Part shown: positions 62,518 to 64,000 of the stretch, piece after piece
Position numbering within the stretch: the stretch's first letter is position 1
Layout of the letters: each line of letters opens with the position of its first letter
Assembly: GCA_019914995.1 (NCBI GenBank)
Contig: CM034137.1
Coordinates: 7,219,155-7,283,154, forward strand
DNA length: 64,000 bases
Direction: 5' to 3'
DNA from: Acanthochlamys bracteata
Lineage: Eukaryota > Streptophyta > Magnoliopsida > Pandanales > Velloziaceae
Notes under the pieces: generated by a model
Databases searched by the model: none
What the model saw: only the letters and a program-made list of their open reading frames with translations
What the model was told of the DNA's origin: nothing
Program-made: the position numbers and the translations under genes

Positions 62518-62682
62518 GGGACATGGCTGTTGCCTTCATCTCCTTCCCCGGAACATACTCTCTTATCTAATTTTTAAGATTTTTCACAATTTTTTCCTTT
62601 CTTTTTTTTTTTTGTGGTGTTTCTAGTTTAGTTCTTGGTCTTGTTCTCCTCTCTTGATCAGAGAGTGAGAGAAGCAGCTAAG

Positions 62683-63181
62683 GTAAATCAATCAACCAAT
62701 CTCCCTTCCATCTCTGTTTTTTTTTTGCTCTTGTTTGATGTTCTTTTCTGGTTAAATTTCTTTAGATCTTTGAAATCTTTTCATCTTTTACAATTTTGTT
62801 TACAATTGATGCAAATCTTCAGTCTTTGAAGAAAATCTAAGAAGAAAATTCTCATCGCCTTGTACTCTTATTGGTTGAAGTGTTAACAGAAATAAATTGT
62901 TCTAGGTACAGTTTCTTGATTAGATTTGAACTTTGTTAGCTCAAAAAGTTTGAACTGTTTGTGGTTCTGGTTTCACAGATCTATGCATAAATAATTGTTT
63001 CTAATGAAAACTCAGTTTCAGAAAATTTGGAAGGTTTCTTTTCTTCCTTTCAACCATGTGGATCTGTGATCAATCCTGTTTGGAAAACTTCCCTTTCAGA
63101 TCCATTGATTCCGTTCTTTAACACCATTCAAATTTAATAATAAATCTTCAACAATTCTGATTAATTAGATTTGATCTACAG
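62683..63181 (+). other. Probable 5'UTR intron of right-end gene
   Basis: Donor CTAAG|GTAAATC at 62682/62683 and acceptor GATCTACAG|GCG at 63181/63182 bound a T-rich 499-bp stretch that lies between the TATA box and the coding ATG at 63214. It is inferred from splice-site consensus and composition only. Confidence 0.5.
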
Positions 63182-63213
63182 GCGTTCTTCAGAATCAAGA
63201 AAATTCATCGAAG

Positions 63214-63938
63214 ATGAACAACTACTACGCCATGAAACGACAGAATGCTTGCGTTGCTTGCGAGAACACTACCACCACCCCAACCGTAGCCGCCGTTGAC
63301 CGGCGAAATCCGGTGTTTTGCCCTAAACCACGGCGGCTTACTCAACTCTCTGGCGTTGCTGAACCCTTCCGCCCTCTTCGCTGGCACTCTTCTGCTAACT
63401 ACCAACCTGATTCTTCTTCTGATTCCAAAGCCAGCTCCGATCTTCTCGAAATTTTCCTAACCAAGGTTAGAAAACAATTTCTTTTGCAAAATTTCATTTC
63501 TGTTTGTAATATATAGATTCTGTTAGATCTGTTGGTTAAACATGTTAAATATTAATGTATAGATTCAATCTTTTCTTTTCAAGCGCGGTTGAATTATTTT
63601 AATTGAAATCAATTTCTTGAAGAGATTTCACCGACTTGATTGTTTGAAATGTTTTTGTTCAACAGGGTGGAGAACTGAACCAGCTAGCAACGTCGCCGCC
63701 GTTCTTCTGCGGTTCACCGCCCACAAGATCAGCTAACCCAGTAGTACGCGACGCACGATTCGGTGAAGACCGACCGGTCGCTCCGTTTTCTCCAGCACCT
63801 GTAGTATCCCACGGTTCGTCGCCGATGTCTCCCCGTAAAAGCTGCGCTCCGACGAAGTCTGGGCTCAAGCCTGCCGCGGTTCGCATCGAGGGCTTCGACT
63901 GTGATCGCCGTTCTCGCAGCATCACCGCCGTCGCCTAA
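63214..63938 (+). CDS. Conserved plant protein of unknown function (GGELNQ/SPPFFCGSPP family)
   Basis: Two coding exons, 63214-63465 and 63666-63938, joined at a phase-0 GT-AG intron of 200 nt, give 174 residues. The N terminus MNNYYAMKRQNACVACE has two Cys. Next come a Pro/Thr/Ser-rich stretch, VFCPKPRRL and, across the exon junction, LLEIFLTK-GGELNQLATSPPFFCGSPPTR, then NPVVRDARFGE, MSPRKSCAP and KPAAVRIEGFDC. I recognise these blocks as a conserved small plant protein family without known function. From memory, unverified, relatives include Arabidopsis At5g16110 and At3g02555. There is no signal peptide, membrane segment or catalytic motif. Coding GC content is well above the flanks. The 3'UTR runs to the window edge. 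Confidence 0.8.
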
Positions 63939-64000
63939 AAACCGAAACCCAAAACCACACCGTAAATACCGTATCACCCGAATCGAACCGGGAAAAAAAA

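Noticed and set aside
1-64000. CRISPR arrays, bacterial operons, tRNA and rRNA genes
   Set aside because: The window is plant nuclear DNA. No regularly spaced repeat arrays, and no tRNA cloverleaf or rRNA sequence was noticed. The only tRNA-related match is the copia primer site.

Overview
This is nuclear DNA of a eudicot plant. Genes have short GT-AG introns, intergenic DNA is very AT-rich, and the gene families are plant-specific: a NAC factor, class II LBD factors, a chloroplast-targeted RuBisCO small subunit, a DUF1218 protein and a CLE peptide precursor. I cannot name the species. Exon boundaries below were set by eye from GT/AG sites, reading phase and family conservation.

Layout, left to right. 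0.5-1.2 kb holds a small hAT-like non-autonomous transposon. 5.0-6.2 kb is a complete three-exon NAC gene of the NAC058/CUC type (+). 9.9-23.0 kb is an LBD (AS2/LOB) cluster: two complete class II LBD genes on the + strand (9.9 and 22.2 kb) and, between them, an inverted decayed third copy (11.2-11.6 kb, -). A Ty1/copia LTR retrotransposon (13.5-18.15 kb, -) has 219-bp LTRs, a 5-bp target duplication and a broken coding region. 27.8-28.1 kb encodes a CLE-like peptide precursor (-) with Cys in place of the usual Gly of the CLE motif. 33.5-37.1 kb is a three-exon DUF1218 membrane protein gene (-) with a 3-kb first intron. 38.6-42.2 kb is a six-exon Mn-type cation diffusion facilitator (MTP9/MTP10-like, -), with a second, phase-compatible first exon 0.9 kb further upstream (43.1-43.3 kb). 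46.8-47.6 kb is a complete RBCS gene (+) with a compact light-responsive promoter. 51.2-58.7 kb is a direct tandem duplication of a 3.7-kb unit with no recognised gene; each copy carries a 0.94-kb hAT-like element. Two more members of that element family follow at 58.6-59.9 kb. 62.5-63.9 kb is a two-coding-exon gene (+) for a conserved plant protein of unknown function with a probable 5'UTR intron.

The genes do not form one pathway. LBD40 and RBCS1A are neighbours in Arabidopsis (At1g67100 and At1g67090, from memory), so LBD plus RBCS here may be an old conserved neighbourhood stretched by transposon insertion. Intergenic DNA is dominated by short AT-rich inverted-repeat elements with GTGCGTTT-type ends. 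The most interesting points are the antisense LBD pseudogene, the alternative MTP first exon, the variant CLE peptide, the stop-free 93-nt LBD intron, the chained upstream ORFs of the second LBD gene, and the tandem duplication with its hAT family.
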